From Oceanithermus profundus DSM 14977 (GTDB taxonomy: Bacteria > Deinococcota > Deinococci > Deinococcales > Marinithermaceae): DNA of 64,000 nt. This document shows, piece after piece, positions 18,782-30,477 of this stretch. Position 1 is the first letter of the stretch; the number at the start of each line of letters is the position of its first letter. The notes under the pieces are model-generated. The model did no database searches, was not told the DNA's origin, and saw only the letters and a list, made by a program, of their open reading frames with translations. Position numbers and translations under genes: made by a program. The DNA lies in NCBI RefSeq assembly GCF_000183745.1, contig NC_014761.1:1736001-1800000 (forward strand), read 5' to 3'.

Positions 18782-19136
18782 GCCACGGCACCCCGCCGCG
18801 GCGCGCCGCCGCCGCGGCGTCCGCCACGTAGGCCCACGCCCGCCGCACGCCGGCGGGCGTCTTCACGTCCACGGCCACCCGGCGGTAGAGCCCGCCTTCG
18901 TCCTCGAAGCGGTCGAGGACGCGCAATGCGGCCTCGAGGTCGTGAAACTCGAAGAGCTCCCCCTCCACCGCGCCCGCCCCCGGCACCGCCGCCGGGTAGC
19001 CGGCGGGCAGCGCGTAGAGCCGGTACCCCTCGAGCCGCGCGGGGGTGCGCCGCACCAGGCCCGCGCGGCGGGCCACCGCGTGGTAGCGCGCGCCCGGCAG
19101 CAGGCTGCCGTAGACGAAGACGCCCGCCCGATCCAT
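18750..19136 (-). CDS. Gamma-glutamylcyclotransferase-like protein
   Basis: A 128-residue protein of the AIG2/GGCT-like fold. The substrate-binding loop VFVYGSLLPGARYHA is the family signature (YGSL). The conserved glutamate lies in VLDRFEDEGGLYRR, followed by the typical V.V.....AWAYV strand. Family members cyclise gamma-glutamyl amines; the real substrate is unknown. Its ATG shares one base with the stop of the upstream SagB-type gene (TGATG). Confidence 0.82.
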   Translation of the reverse strand: MDRAGVFVYGSLLPGARYHAVARRAGLVRRTPARLEGYRLYALPAGYPAAVPGAGAVEGELFEFHDLEAALRVLDRFEDEGGLYRRVAVDVKTPAGVRRAWAYVADAAAAARRGGVPWPSGRWRGRRA

Positions 19137-19834
19137 CAGCGCCCGACGATGACCACCGCGACCGGGTACTCGCCCTCGGGCAGCCCCAGCACCTGGGCCA
19201 CGCTTTCGTCGTAGAACCACTCCGCCTCGCGGGCCGCAAGCCCCAGCGCCACCGCCGCGGTGAAGGTGGCGTGCGCGGCCTTGCCCGCCTCCAAGAGCGC
19301 CTGCCGGTAGCCGCGCGGCCCCAGCCGCGCCACGCTGCGCGCCGGCACCGCGGTAAGGACCAGGTAGACGCCGGCGAGGCCGACGCCGACCGCGTCCGCG
19401 AGCGCCGCCTCCCAGGCCGCCCAGTCGGGGCAGGGGGCGATCTGCTCGAGCTGGTGGGCCTTGACCGCGTAGTGGTAGACGCCCGGGAAGGTGTCCTGCA
19501 CCCGCCGCACCACCAGGTAGGCCTCGACCGGGTAGGCCCCGGCGCTCGAGAGGTAGCCGCGGCGCCCGTCGCGGTCCGAGAGCGGCAGCAGCATCTGCGC
19601 CAGGTCGCCGGGGGTGAGGGTCAGCTCCAGCTCCGGCGTCTGCGCCCGCAGCTGCGCCATCAGCCGCCAGGTCTGCGGCCCCCCGCTCTTGCGCGCCTCG
19701 GGCAGGTCCACGGTCTCGAGCGGACTGGCGTACACCTTGGCCGTGGGCACGCGCTGTCCGTTTCCGGGCAACGCCTGTCCGGGGCTCAGCCGGGTGTAGG
19801 CCAGGAACGCGTGTCCGAAGTCTTTCTTCTTCAT
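19136..19834 (-). CDS. SagB-type nitroreductase-family dehydrogenase
   Basis: A 232-residue FMN-dependent reductase. The SagB-type pattern is clear: [18 protein letters not shown], then [17 protein letters not shown], and a C-terminal [20 protein letters not shown]. Family members include thiazole/oxazole-forming oxidases of peptide maturation, but no cyclodehydratase or precursor gene is nearby, so a general reductase role is as likely. ATG 19834 overlaps the glgC stop as ATGA, so it is translationally coupled to glgC, an unusual partner. Confidence 0.75.
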   Translation of the reverse strand: MKKKDFGHAFLAYTRLSPGQALPGNGQRVPTAKVYASPLETVDLPEARKSGGPQTWRLMAQLRAQTPELELTLTPGDLAQMLLPLSDRDGRRGYLSSAGAYPVEAYLVVRRVQDTFPGVYHYAVKAHQLEQIAPCPDWAAWEAALADAVGVGLAGVYLVLTAVPARSVARLGPRGYRQALLEAGKAAHATFTAAVALGLAAREAEWFYDESVAQVLGLPEGEYPVAVVIVGR

Positions 19835-21090
19835 AGGTCGAACCGATACCCCTTGGGCACCACCACCACCCCGCCGGGGGTCACCGTGAAGCCGCGCGCG
19901 CGGTCGGTTTCCAAATCGTACCCGATCTCGACGCCTTCGGGTATACGTACGTTCTTGTCGATCACCGCGTTCTTGATCTTGGCGTGCCGCCCCACCTCGA
20001 CGTCGTCGAAGAGGACGGCGTTCTCCACCAGGCTGTACGAGTTGACGCGCACCCGCCGGAAGAGCACGGATTCGCGCACCGTCCCCCCGCTCACGATCAC
20101 GCCGCCCGCGAGCAGGCTGTTGAAGGCCTGCCCCACCCGCTCGCCGGTCTCGTGCACGAACTTGGCCGGGGGGCTGAAGAGGTTGGCCGTGCGCAGCGGC
20201 CACTCGGGGTTGAAGAGGTCGAACTGCGGCAGGACGGCCACTAGGTCCATGTTGGCCTCGAAGTAGGAGTCGAGGGTGCCCACGTCGCGCCAGTAGGTGT
20301 TCGCGCCCTCGGCGCCCGGAATGGGGTTGCTCTGGAAGTCGTAGGCGAAGAGGCGCAGCCCTCCCGCGAGCGCCGCGGGCAGCACGTCCTTGCCGAAGTC
20401 GTGGGACGACTCGGGGTCCTTGCCGTCGCGCTCGAGCAGCTCGACCAGCGGCTCCTTGTCGAACAGGTAGTTGCCCATCGAGACCAGCGCCTCGCCGGGG
20501 CGTCCGGGGATCGGCTTCGGGTGCTCCGGCTTCTCCTGGAAGTCCACGATGCGCCACTGCTCGTCCACCTGAATGACCCCGAAGCGGCTCGCCTCCTCGA
20601 TGGGCACGGTGTAGGCGGCGATCGTCACGTCGGCGGCCACGTCCTGATGGAAGTCCACCATGTGGCGGATGTTCATCTTGTAGATGTGGTCGCCGCCGAA
20701 GACGGCCACCACCTCGGGGTCGTTGTTGTCGATGAGGTGCAGGTTCTGGTAGATGGCGTCGGCGGTGCCGCGGTACCAGACGGGCCCCAGCTCCTCGTAC
20801 CGGTACATCTGCGCCGGCACGAGGATGATGAAGTGGTCGTCCAGAAACGCGCCGAACCGCCAGTAGCGCTGGATGTGCTCGGTCAGCGACTGCGCCTTGT
20901 ACTGGATGAGGACGTAGACCGAGTAGATGCCCGAGTTCATGAAGTTGTTGAGCACGAAGTCGATGATCCGGTACTTGGCCCCGAAGGGCACCGCGGGCTT
21001 CGAGCGCTTGGCGGTCAGCGGGTAGAGCCGGCTCCCCTGGCCTCCGGCGAGGATCATCCCCAGTACGCGCAAACGTTTGGCAGGCGGCAT
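19831..21090 (-). CDS. glgC: Glucose-1-phosphate adenylyltransferase
   Basis: Makes ADP-glucose for glycogen synthesis. The 419 residues contain the nucleotidyltransferase motif [20 protein letters not shown], the [15 protein letters not shown] segment, the [14 protein letters not shown] metal site and [14 protein letters not shown]-terminal left-handed beta-helix is visible ([20 protein letters not shown] and [20 protein letters not shown]). ATG 21090 has AAAGGAG upstream; the longer in-frame extension overlaps the divergent methyltransferase promoter. Confidence 0.95.
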   Translation of the reverse strand: MPPAKRLRVLGMILAGGQGSRLYPLTAKRSKPAVPFGAKYRIIDFVLNNFMNSGIYSVYVLIQYKAQSLTEHIQRYWRFGAFLDDHFIILVPAQMYRYEELGPVWYRGTADAIYQNLHLIDNNDPEVVAVFGGDHIYKMNIRHMVDFHQDVAADVTIAAYTVPIEEASRFGVIQVDEQWRIVDFQEKPEHPKPIPGRPGEALVSMGNYLFDKEPLVELLERDGKDPESSHDFGKDVLPAALAGGLRLFAYDFQSNPIPGAEGANTYWRDVGTLDSYFEANMDLVAVLPQFDLFNPEWPLRTANLFSPPAKFVHETGERVGQAFNSLLAGGVIVSGGTVRESVLFRRVRVNSYSLVENAVLFDDVEVGRHAKIKNAVIDKNVRIPEGVEIGYDLETDRARGFTVTPGGVVVVPKGYRFDL

Positions 21091-21154
21091 AGGCGCTCCT
21101 TTGCGTTTTCCCCAGCATACCCGCAGCCGCCGGGGCGTACGCCACAGCGGAGCA

Positions 21155-21160
21155 TACAAT
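21155..21160 (+). promoter_or_regulatory. -10 box of a leaderless transcript (SpoU gene)
   Basis: TACAAT ends six bases before the GTG start at 21167, with no Shine-Dalgarno sequence. Transcription would begin at or next to the start codon. I see no good -35. Confidence 0.5.
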
Positions 21161-21166
21161 GAACCC

Positions 21167-21943
21167 GTGCGGATCACGAGCGCGCGTAACCCCAAGGTCC
21201 GGGCCTGGGCGGAGCTCAAGACCCGGCGAGGGCGGTTGGAACAGGGGCGCTTCCTGGTGGAGGGCGCGCGCGAGGCGGCGCGGGCGCGGGCGGCGGGGAT
21301 CCGGCCCCAGGCCTGGCTCGTCTGGCCCGAGCGCGCGGGCGCGGAGGAAGCGGCGCTGCTCGCGGATGCGCCGGTCTATGAACTTTCGGAGGCGGCCATG
21401 CGCAAGGTCAGCTACCGCGAGAACCCGCCGGCGCTCATCGGCGTCTTCGAACGCCCGGCGCGCCGCCTCGAAGACCTGCCGACGCGTCCGCGGCGGGTGC
21501 TGGTGGCCGTGGAGATCGAAAAACCCGGCAACCTCGGGGCCATGCTGCGCAGCGCTGACGCCAGCGGCGCGGACGCGGTGCTGGTGGTGGGCGAGGCGGT
21601 GGACCCGGAGAACCCCAACGTGATCCGGGCCAGCACCGGGACGGTCTTCACGCTGCCGCTGGCGGCGGTGGACCACGACGCGGCGCGCGCCTGGCTGCGG
21701 GAACGCGGCCTGCAGATCGTCGCCGCCGCGCCGAGGGCCCGGCGCGTCTACTGGGAGGCCGACCTCTCGGGCCCCACGGCCTTCGTGGTGGGGGCGGAGG
21801 ACCGGGGGCTGCCCCCGGGCTGGCTCGAGGCGGCGGACCTCGCCGTGCGCATCCCCATGGAGGGCGTCGCCGACAGTCTGAACGCCTCGGTGAGCGCGGC
21901 GCTCCTGCTCTACGAGGGGCTGCGCCGGCAGCGCCGGGGTTGA
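21167..21943 (+). CDS. TrmH/SpoU-family RNA 2'-O-methyltransferase
   Basis: A 258-residue SPOUT-class methyltransferase for rRNA or tRNA. The N-terminal RNA-binding domain ([20 protein letters not shown]) precedes the three SpoU motifs: [37 protein letters not shown] and [13 protein letters not shown]...[15 protein letters not shown]. The first arginine-asparagine region fits the catalytic motif 1. GTG 21167 is chosen because of the leaderless -10 just upstream. The target nucleotide is unknown. Confidence 0.92.
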   Translation: MRITSARNPKVRAWAELKTRRGRLEQGRFLVEGAREAARARAAGIRPQAWLVWPERAGAEEAALLADAPVYELSEAAMRKVSYRENPPALIGVFERPARRLEDLPTRPRRVLVAVEIEKPGNLGAMLRSADASGADAVLVVGEAVDPENPNVIRASTGTVFTLPLAAVDHDAARAWLRERGLQIVAAAPRARRVYWEADLSGPTAFVVGAEDRGLPPGWLEAADLAVRIPMEGVADSLNASVSAALLLYEGLRRQRRG

Positions 21944-21987
21944 CAATAAGCCGCTCAACTTGCTTGCAAGGAATCGCGTGTGCGGGG

Positions 21988-22016
21988 TTGACAGCCCCCG
22001 CCGCGCCCCCCATAAT
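21988..22016 (+). promoter_or_regulatory. groESL promoter
   Basis: TTGACA (21988-21993) and CATAAT (22011-22016) are separated by exactly 17 bp. The predicted start site, near 22023, lies just before a CIRCE-like inverted repeat and about 50 bp upstream of groES. Confidence 0.8.
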
Positions 22017-22026
22017 GTGCGGTGGA

Positions 22027-22053
22027 TTGACACTCTGGACCCCTAAGTGTCAA
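22027..22053 (+). promoter_or_regulatory. CIRCE-like heat-shock operator (HrcA-type)
   Basis: TTGACACTC-N9-AAGTGTCAA has the 9-9-9 layout of CIRCE (consensus TTAGCACTC-N9-GAGTGCTAA). The left arm matches seven and the right arm six of nine consensus bases, and the arms pair at eight of nine positions. Its position right after the transcription start fits repression by HrcA, though no hrcA gene is in the window. Confidence 0.7.
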
Positions 22054-22073
22054 AGGGGCGAAGGGAGGCAATC

Positions 22074-22382
22074 ATGGCATCGGAGGTCAAGGTAATGATC
22101 AAACCCCTAGCAGACCGGGTCGTGGTTGAGCCCATCGAGGAAGAAGTGACCACCAAGGGCGGCATCGTGCTGCCCGACACCGCCAAGGAGAAGCCCCAGC
22201 GGGGCAAGGTGATCGCCGTCGGCAGCGGCAAGCTGCTCGACAACGGCGAGCGCGTGCCCCTCGAGGTAAAGGAGGGCGACATCGTCGTCTTCGCCAAGTA
22301 CGGCGGCACCGAGATCGAGATCGACGGCAACGAGTACATCATCCTGTCCGAGCGCGACCTGCTCGCGGTCGTCGAGAAGTAA
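22074..22382 (+). CDS. groES: Co-chaperonin GroES
   Basis: A 102-residue lid of the GroEL chamber. [16 protein letters not shown], the mobile loop [20 protein letters not shown] and the [20 protein letters not shown] core are all conserved, and the sequence reads like the Thermus protein. ATG 22074 is preceded by GGGAGG at 22063-22068. It is followed 12 bp later by groEL. Confidence 0.98.
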   Translation: MASEVKVMIKPLADRVVVEPIEEEVTTKGGIVLPDTAKEKPQRGKVIAVGSGKLLDNGERVPLEVKEGDIVVFAKYGGTEIEIDGNEYIILSERDLLAVVEK

Positions 22383-22391
22383 GGGAGGTAG

Positions 22392-24026
<1,635 letters not shown>

Positions 24027-24035
24027 ACCGCTTCA

Positions 24036-24077
24036 CACAGGAAGCGCGCGGCCCTCGGGGGCCGCGCGCTTCCTGTG
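24036..24077. terminator. Bidirectional terminator after groEL
   Basis: A perfect 19-bp stem (24036-24054 with 24059-24077, loop TCGG) lies between the convergent groEL and HxlR-type genes. There is no T-tract on either side, but the position and stability suggest it ends both transcripts. Confidence 0.7.
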
Positions 24078-24083
24078 CGCCCT

Positions 24084-24377
24084 TCAGGCGTGCTCTTCGG
24101 CCCAGGCCTCGACGGCGCGCAGCAGAGGCTCCAAAGCCACGGCGGCCGGGGTGAGGCGGTATTCCACCCGCGGGGGCACCTCGGCGAACTGTTCGCGCAC
24201 GACCCAGCCCATGGCGTCCATTTCCTTCAGGCGCAACGATAGCGTGCGGGGCAGCAGCCGCGTGACCCCTTGCAACTCTCCGAAACGCATCGGTCCGTCG
24301 AGCAGTGCGCGCAGCACGCGGTACGTTCCCTGGCGTCCCAACAAGGCCAGCGCCGTCTCGATTGGTTCGCTCGTCAT
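24084..24377 (-). CDS. HxlR-family winged-helix regulator
   Basis: A 97-residue DNA-binding protein. The family pattern is clear: ALALLGRQGTYRVLRALLDG, then RFGELQGVTRLLPRTLSLRL and KEMDAMGWVVREQFAEVPPR, followed by VEYRLTPAAVALEPLL. HxlR regulators often respond to redox or aldehydes, but there is no cysteine here. A minus-strand TATACT box (24397-24392) lies just upstream, so translation may start at GTG 24386 on a leaderless message instead of ATG 24377. Confidence 0.85.
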   Translation of the reverse strand: MTSEPIETALALLGRQGTYRVLRALLDGPMRFGELQGVTRLLPRTLSLRLKEMDAMGWVVREQFAEVPPRVEYRLTPAAVALEPLLRAVEAWAEEHA

Positions 24378-24461
24378 GGCGTTCACCCGTCCAGTATACC
24401 GCAACGTGGGACGGTACCAGTTTCACCTATTGTTCCAATATATCTGGCGTCGTTGCTTTTC

Positions 24462-24896
24462 TTATTCGCGGTGATAGGCCGACCCTCTCTTAATCGTATA
24501 GGCCCTGTAGATCTGCTCCAGGGCGACCAGCAGGGCGAGTTCGTGCTGCAGGGTGAGCGGCGACAGGCTCCAGACCCAGTCGGCGGCGGCGCGCACCTGC
24601 GGCGCCAGCCCCTCGGCGCCGCCCACGATCAGGGCCGCCTTCCCCACCCCGCGCAGCTCCCAGTCCGAGATCCGCTCGGCCAGCTCGCGTGAGCGCAGGG
24701 TCCGGCCCCGCTCGTCGAGGACGATGCGGTACCAACCCTCGCTGGCCTCGAGCAGCGCCGCGCCCTCGCGGCGGCCGGGGCGCACGAAGACGGTCTCCAC
24801 CCGGGCCATGGGGGCGAGCCGCTCGAGGTAGAAGCGCACGCCCTCGCGGGCGTAGGCCAGTTTAGGCCGCCCGACGCCAACGATGCGCCAACGCAC
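24462..24896 (-). CDS. rlmH: 23S rRNA (pseudouridine-1915-N3)-methyltransferase RlmH
   Basis: A 144-residue SPOUT methyltransferase acting on helix 69 of the ribosome. Its start RWRIVGVGRPKLAYAREGVR, the knot region KAALIVGGAEGLAPQVRAAA and the end LSPLTLQHELALLVALEQIY match the family, which usually ends with the same (Q)IYRA(Y) element. GTG 24896 is chosen for the GGAGG seven bases upstream. It is divergent from the dehydrogenase operon. Confidence 0.93.
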   Translation of the reverse strand: MRWRIVGVGRPKLAYAREGVRFYLERLAPMARVETVFVRPGRREGAALLEASEGWYRIVLDERGRTLRSRELAERISDWELRGVGKAALIVGGAEGLAPQVRAAADWVWSLSPLTLQHELALLVALEQIYRAYTIKRGSAYHRE

Positions 24897-24920
24897 ATTC
24901 GGCCTCCATGCGGGGTAGTT

Positions 24921-24926
24921 TATAAT
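24921..24926 (+). promoter_or_regulatory. -10 box upstream of the BCAA-type leader
   Basis: A perfect TATAAT in the divergent gap before the leader peptide and dehydrogenase operon. The -35 region at 24898-24903 (TTCGGC) is poor, so an activator or another promoter may be involved. Confidence 0.5.
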
Positions 24927-24945
24927 GAAGCGCAAAGGGGTAGGG

Positions 24946-25038
24946 ATGCCAAACCGCGAAAACGCTCTCGCGCTAGTGATTATCGGTACGCCGTGGCGGA
25001 CCGCCCCCGGCCGTGGCCGGGGTTTTTTACGCCCCTGA
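24946..25038 (+). CDS. Putative branched-chain amino-acid leader peptide
   Basis: A 30-codon reading frame. It starts at ATG 24946 behind AAAGGGG (24934-24940) and ends at TGA 25036. Codons 8-13 read CTC GCG CTA GTG ATT ATC, that is Leu-Ala-Leu-Val-Ile-Ile. CTA and ATT are uncommon in the neighbouring genes, which prefer CTG/CTC and ATC. The frame runs through an intrinsic terminator directly upstream of the branched-chain 2-oxoacid dehydrogenase genes, as in amino-acid attenuators. Hairpins are also possible at 24955-24972 and 24984-25003. I see no convincing antiterminator, so the mechanism is inferred. Confidence 0.55.
   Translation: MPNRENALALVIIGTPWRTAPGRGRGFLRP
25005..25028 (+). terminator. 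Intrinsic terminator (attenuator) before the dehydrogenase operon
   Basis: CCCCGGC (25005-25011) pairs with GCCGGGG (25016-25022) around a CGTG loop and is followed by six T residues (25023-25028). It lies 25 bp upstream of the E1alpha start codon and within the leader frame, so transcription entering the operon must read through it. Confidence 0.8.
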
Positions 25039-26163
<1,125 letters not shown>

Positions 26164-26178
26164 GCCGGGAGGTCCGAC

Positions 26179-27153
26179 ATGGCAACGATGACCCTCGTGC
26201 AGGCGATCGCACGCACGCTCGACGAAGAGATGGCGCGCGACGAGGCCGTGGTGGTGCTGGGTGAGGACGTCGGCAAGCGCGGCGGCGTCTTCCTGGCCAC
26301 CGAAGGCCTGCAGCAGAAGTACGGCCCCGACCGGGTGATCGACACCCCGCTCTCGGAGGCGGCGATCATCGGCGCCGCGGTGGGCATGGCCGCCCACGGC
26401 CTGCGCCCGGTGGCCGAGATCCAGTTCGCCGACTACGTCTTCCCCGGCTTCGACCAGCTCGTCAGCCAGGCGGCCAAGCTGCGCTACCGCTCGGGCGCGC
26501 AGTTCACCGCCCCCATGGTGGTGCGCATGCCCTCGGGCGGCGGCGTCAAGGGCGGGCACCACCACTCCCAGAGCCCCGAGGCCCACTTCGTGCACACCGC
26601 GGGCCTCAAGGTGGTCGCCGTCAGCACCCCCTACGACGCCAAGGGGCTCCTCAAGACCGCGATCCGCGACGACGACCCGGTCGTCTTCCTCGAGCCCAAG
26701 CGCCTCTACCGCGCGGTCAAGGAGGAGGTGCCCGACGAGGACTACACCATCCCTCTGGGCGAGGCCGTCACCCGCCGTCAGGGCTCGGACCTCACGATCG
26801 TCTACTACGGGCCCGTGGCCCCCGAGGTGCTGCAGGCCGCGGACGAACTGGAAAAGGTGGGCGTGCACCCCGAGGTCCTCGACCTGCGCAGCCTGATGCC
26901 CTGGGACAAGGAAACGGTGCTCGAGGCGGTGAGCAAGACCGGCCGCGTCATGATCGTCTCCGACGCCCCCCGCCACGCCAGCTTCGCCAGCGAGGTGGCG
27001 GCGACGATCGCCGAGGAGGTGCTCGACCAGCTCGAGGCCCCGCCGGCGCGCGTCACCGGCTTCGACACCCCCTACCCCTACGCCCAGGACAAGCTCTACA
27101 TGCCCACGGTGACGCGGATTTTGAACGCCGCCAAGAAGCTGCTCGACTACTAG
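26179..27153 (+). CDS. Branched-chain 2-oxoacid dehydrogenase E1, beta subunit
   Basis: 324 residues forming the alpha2-beta2 E1 with the upstream gene. Diagnostic segments include [40 protein letters not shown] and [20 protein letters not shown], followed by the [20 protein letters not shown] loop typical of branched-chain rather than pyruvate enzymes, and [20 protein letters not shown] in the C-terminal domain. It starts 15 bp after E1alpha with a good RBS. Confidence 0.95.
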   Translation: MATMTLVQAIARTLDEEMARDEAVVVLGEDVGKRGGVFLATEGLQQKYGPDRVIDTPLSEAAIIGAAVGMAAHGLRPVAEIQFADYVFPGFDQLVSQAAKLRYRSGAQFTAPMVVRMPSGGGVKGGHHHSQSPEAHFVHTAGLKVVAVSTPYDAKGLLKTAIRDDDPVVFLEPKRLYRAVKEEVPDEDYTIPLGEAVTRRQGSDLTIVYYGPVAPEVLQAADELEKVGVHPEVLDLRSLMPWDKETVLEAVSKTGRVMIVSDAPRHASFASEVAATIAEEVLDQLEAPPARVTGFDTPYPYAQDKLYMPTVTRILNAAKKLLDY

Positions 27154-27168
27154 CGCCCGGGAGGTGCC

Positions 27169-28518
27169 ATGCCCAAGGAAGTGCTCCTACCTGAACTCGC
27201 CGAGTCCGTGGTGGAAGGCGAGATCCTCAAGTGGCTGGTCAACGAGGGCGACGTCGTCGCCAAGGACCAGCCGCTGGTGGAGGTGATGACCGATAAGGTC
27301 ACCGTCGAACTGCCCAGCCCCTTCGCGGGCGTGCTGGTGAAGAAGCTCGTCGGCGAGGGCGACGTGGTTCCCGTCGAAACGCCGATCGCGCTGATCGACG
27401 AGAGCGCCGAGGCCGCGGCGGCGCCCGCCGAAGCGGCGGCGGCCGCGGCCGCCGCGGTGGCCGAAGAAGAGGACCGCGGCGAACGGCTCTCGCTCTTCAA
27501 ACCCGACAAGACCGAAGCCGAGGTGAAGAACCCCTTCGCCTCGGGCGCGCGGAAACCCGCAGGGCCCGCGGTGGCCGAACGCCCGCGCGCCGGGGTGAAC
27601 AAGTACGGCCGGGTGCTCGCGGTGCCCGCGGCCCGGCAGCTGGCCCGGGAGCTGGGCATCGACATCGCCCAGGTGCCGGGCTCCGGCCCGAACGGCCGGG
27701 TGCGCGTCGAGGACGTGCGCGCCTACGCTGAACAGGCCCCGGCGGCCCCGGCCGCGGCGGCGCCCGCCGGCTTCCCGCCCCCCGTGCCCTACCGCACCCC
27801 CGCAGGCTACGAGGAGCTGGAGGAGCGCGTGCCGCTGCGGGGCATGCGCCGCATCATCGCCCAGCAGATGATGGCCAGCCACCTGCACACGGTGCGCACC
27901 CTCGTCGTCGACGAGGCCGACGTCACCGAGCTGGTCGCGTTGCGCCGCCGGCTCAAGGAGCGCGCCGAGGAGGCGGGGGTGAAGCTGAGCTACGTGCCCT
28001 TCATCTTCAAGGCCGCGGTGGAGGCGCTGAAGAAGTTCCCGGTGGTCAACAGCAGCCTCGACGACGCCCGCGGCGAAATGGTGCTCAAGAAGTACTACCA
28101 CCTCGGCCTTTCGGTGGCCACCGACGCGGGGCTCGTCGTCCCGGTGATCCGCGACGTCGATCGGAAGACCCTCCTCGAGCTGGCCGCCGAGATCGGCGAC
28201 AAGGTAGCCCGCGCCCGCGAAGGCAAGCTGACGCCCGAGGAGGTCAGCGGCTCCAGCTTCTCGATCACCAGCGTGGGCAACCTGGGGGGGCTCTTCTCCT
28301 TCCCCATCATCAACGTGCCCGACGCCGCTATCCTGGGCGTGCACACCATCCAGAAACGCCCGGTCGTCAAAGGCGACGAGATCGTCGCCCGCGAGATGCT
28401 CTACCTCTCGCTCAGCTTCGATCACCGGCTGGTGGACGGCGCCGAGGCCACGCTCTTCCTGCGCGAGGTCATCGCCCGCCTCGAAGACCCCTACTGGCTG
28501 ATGCTGCACGCCGTCTAA
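27169..28518 (+). CDS. Dihydrolipoyl acyltransferase (E2) of the branched-chain complex
   Basis: The 449-residue core of the complex. A single lipoyl domain (1-80) carries the lipoylated Lys43 in EVMTDKVTVELPSP. An Ala/Glu-rich linker is followed by the E1/E3-binding domain near 148-180 (AARQLARELGIDIAQVPGSG, then PNGRVRVEDV). The catalytic domain ends with SFDHRLVDGAEATLF, giving His419 and Asp423 of the HxxxDG motif. Lipoate would be supplied by the lipA/lipB pair at 54.6-56.3 kb. It starts 15 bp after E1beta. Confidence 0.95.
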   Translation: MPKEVLLPELAESVVEGEILKWLVNEGDVVAKDQPLVEVMTDKVTVELPSPFAGVLVKKLVGEGDVVPVETPIALIDESAEAAAAPAEAAAAAAAAVAEEEDRGERLSLFKPDKTEAEVKNPFASGARKPAGPAVAERPRAGVNKYGRVLAVPAARQLARELGIDIAQVPGSGPNGRVRVEDVRAYAEQAPAAPAAAAPAGFPPPVPYRTPAGYEELEERVPLRGMRRIIAQQMMASHLHTVRTLVVDEADVTELVALRRRLKERAEEAGVKLSYVPFIFKAAVEALKKFPVVNSSLDDARGEMVLKKYYHLGLSVATDAGLVVPVIRDVDRKTLLELAAEIGDKVARAREGKLTPEEVSGSSFSITSVGNLGGLFSFPIINVPDAAILGVHTIQKRPVVKGDEIVAREMLYLSLSFDHRLVDGAEATLFLREVIARLEDPYWLMLHAV

Positions 28519-28527
28519 GGAGAAACC

Positions 28528-29913
28528 ATGTACGACCTGATCGTCATCGGCACCGGGCCGGGCGGCTACCACGCCGCGATCCGCGCCGCCCAGCTCGGCC
28601 TCAAGGTCGCCGCCGTCGAGGCGGGCGCGGTCGGCGGCGTCTGCCTGAACGTCGGTTGCATCCCCACCAAGGCGCTCCTGCACGCCGCCGAGACCCTGGA
28701 ACACGCCGCGAAGGGCGCCGAGTTCGGCCTGGTCTTCTCGGAAGCCGAGCGCGACCTGGCCAAGATGGGCCGTTGGCGCGACAAGATCGTCAAGAAGCTC
28801 ACCGGCGGCGTGGCCAGCCTGCTGAAGGGCAACGGGGTCGAGCTCGTAAAGGGGTTCGCCCGCTTCACCGGCCCCCGCGAGCTGGAGGTGGACGGGAAGA
28901 AGCTCGAGGCGAAGAAGATCATCGTCGCCACCGGGTCCAAACCGGCGGTGCTGCCCGGCTTCGAGCCCGACGGCGAGCACGTGCTCACCTCCACCGAGAT
29001 GCTGCGCGTCGAAAACGGGGTGCCCGCACGCCTGCTCGTCATCGGCGGCGGCGTCATCGGGCTCGAGTTCGCCTCCATCTACGCCCGCCTGGGTGCGGAG
29101 GTGACCGTCGTCGAGTACGAAGGGCAGATCCTGCCCGGAAGCGACCCCGAGCTCGTCAAGCTGCTGGCGCGCAGCCTCAAGAAGCAGGGGATCGTCGTCA
29201 AAACGGCCACCAAGGCCGCGGGCTACGAGAAGGCGGGGGGCGGGCTGCGGGTCACCGTCGAGCCGGCCGCAGGCGGCGAGCAGGAAGTGCTGGACGCCGA
29301 CAAGATCCTGCTGGCCGTCGGCCGGGTGCCGTTCACCGAAGGCCTGAACCTCGAGGCCGCGGGCGTGCGCACCGACGAGCGCGGCTTCGTCCCCACCAAC
29401 GAACACCTGGAGACGAACGTGCCGGGCGTCTACGCCATCGGCGACGTCACCAAGCCGCCGCTCCTGGCCCACAAGGCCATGAAGGAAGGGCTGGTGGCCG
29501 CCGAGCACGCCGCGGGCCGGCCCGCGGCCTTCGATCAGCAGATCCCCAGCGTCGTCTACACCCAGCCCGAGTTCGCGAGCGTCGGCATGACCGAAGCCGA
29601 AGCGAAAGCCCGCGGCCTCGAGGTGCGGGTGGGGCGCTTCCCCTTCTCGGCCTCGGGCCGCGCCCTCACCCTGCAGCAGACCGAAGGCCTGATCAAACTC
29701 GTCGCCGACGCCGAGAACGACCTGCTGCTGGGCGCGCACATCCTGGGACCGGGCGCCTCGGACCTGATCGCCGAGGCCACCCTGGCGCTGGAGATGGCGG
29801 CGACGGCCGGCGACCTGGCCCTGACCGTGCACCCCCACCCCACGCTGGCCGAGAACCTGATGGAGGCCGCCGAAAACCTGCACGGCCGGGCCATCCACAT
29901 CCTCAATCGCTGA
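28528..29913 (+). CDS. lpdA: Dihydrolipoyl dehydrogenase (E3)
   Basis: A 461-residue FAD/NAD disulfide reductase that reoxidises lipoate. [19 protein letters not shown] binds FAD, the redox disulfide is in [15 protein letters not shown], the NAD fold is [20 protein letters not shown], and the active-site His-Glu pair lies in [19 protein letters not shown]. The RBS AAGGAG precedes ATG 28528. It is the last gene of the operon. Confidence 0.97.
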   Translation: MYDLIVIGTGPGGYHAAIRAAQLGLKVAAVEAGAVGGVCLNVGCIPTKALLHAAETLEHAAKGAEFGLVFSEAERDLAKMGRWRDKIVKKLTGGVASLLKGNGVELVKGFARFTGPRELEVDGKKLEAKKIIVATGSKPAVLPGFEPDGEHVLTSTEMLRVENGVPARLLVIGGGVIGLEFASIYARLGAEVTVVEYEGQILPGSDPELVKLLARSLKKQGIVVKTATKAAGYEKAGGGLRVTVEPAAGGEQEVLDADKILLAVGRVPFTEGLNLEAAGVRTDERGFVPTNEHLETNVPGVYAIGDVTKPPLLAHKAMKEGLVAAEHAAGRPAAFDQQIPSVVYTQPEFASVGMTEAEAKARGLEVRVGRFPFSASGRALTLQQTEGLIKLVADAENDLLLGAHILGPGASDLIAEATLALEMAATAGDLALTVHPHPTLAENLMEAAENLHGRAIHILNR

Positions 29914-29949
29914 AGCGGGTCCTACCTTAATACAACCTGCAGCAGACCC

Positions 29950-29997
29950 GGTTACCCCCACTTGGGGGTAACCGTCCCTTCGGCCGCGCCGTAGGAT
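29950..29997 (+). promoter_or_regulatory. Palindromic activator site and -10 box, pilin operon 1
   Basis: The 17-bp palindrome ACCCCCACTTGGGGGTA (29954-29970), extended by GGTT and AACC, is followed after exactly 21 bp by TAGGAT (29992-29997). The palindrome centre is then about 42 bp upstream of the expected start site, the position of a class II activator site. The same motif and spacing recur in front of pilin operon 2 (33811-33854). Confidence 0.65.
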
Positions 29998-30012
29998 TTA
30001 AAAGGAGGGGCC

Positions 30013-30477
30013 TTGTCAAAGAAAGCTGCATTTACTCCAATCGGCTTCACACTTATTGAACTGCTGATCGTACTGGCCGTCTTGGCCACCCTCATGAGCA
30101 TCGTGGCCGTCTCGTTCGGCAACGCCCGCCAGCGGCTCGACCTGGAGGGCGTGGCCCACCGCATCGCCCAGGACCTGCAGAGCTGCCGCTCGCAGGCGGT
30201 ATCCAAAAGCGGCAGCTGCCGCCTCAGCTTCAAATCCGGCGGCTACGACCTCGAGTTCTCCACCGACGGAACCAACTGGACGACGCGGCGCAGCTACGAC
30301 CTTCCGAACCGCATTACGCCGAGCTGGTCGGCCGGTGAGGCGATCACCTTCGATTCCAGGGGATTCGGAAACTTCCCGGCCAGCCCCCGCCCCTACGAGA
30401 TCACGCTTACCGACGGCAGCCACACCCTCAAGGTGGTGCCTTCCATGACCGGAGCGGCCCGGGTGGTGAAACCATGA
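30013..30477 (+). CDS. Pseudopilin, GspH/FimT type
   Basis: A 154-residue prepilin-like protein. The prepilin-peptidase site is in FTPIGFTLIELLIVLAVLA: cleavage after Gly, Phe at +1, Glu at +5. A hydrophobic helix and a globular GspH-like C-terminal domain follow. Two cysteines (LQSCRSQAVSKSGSCRLSF) could form a disulfide. The TTG start at 30013 is supported by AAAGGAGG at 30001-30008. Likely a minor pilin of a type IV pilus or DNA-uptake pseudopilus. Confidence 0.88.
   Translation: MSKKAAFTPIGFTLIELLIVLAVLATLMSIVAVSFGNARQRLDLEGVAHRIAQDLQSCRSQAVSKSGSCRLSFKSGGYDLEFSTDGTNWTTRRSYDLPNRITPSWSAGEAITFDSRGFGNFPASPRPYEITLTDGSHTLKVVPSMTGAARVVKP

Noticed and set aside
20085-22033. N-terminal part of a 965-codon minus-strand frame ending in the SagB-type gene
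   Set aside because: Only the last 232 codons, from the ATG coupled to glgC, have homology; the rest is antisense or out of frame to glgC and the methyltransferase.
24927-25028. A metabolite riboswitch before the dehydrogenase operon
   Set aside because: I compared it with the consensus cores I remember (c-di-GMP, TPP, fluoride, SAM, glycine) and found none; the Leu-Val-Ile codon run in an RBS-led frame explains the region better.
27187-29961. A 924-codon open frame opposite the E2/E3 genes
   Set aside because: It lies wholly antisense to two clearly recognisable enzymes and has no domain or RBS.
29950-29973. The GGTTACCCCCA...TGGGGGTAACC hairpin as a simple terminator of the dehydrogenase operon
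   Set aside because: It has only a two-base loop and no T-tract, and the same motif at the same distance from a -10 box precedes pilin operon 2, so an operator is more likely; it may also act as a terminator.
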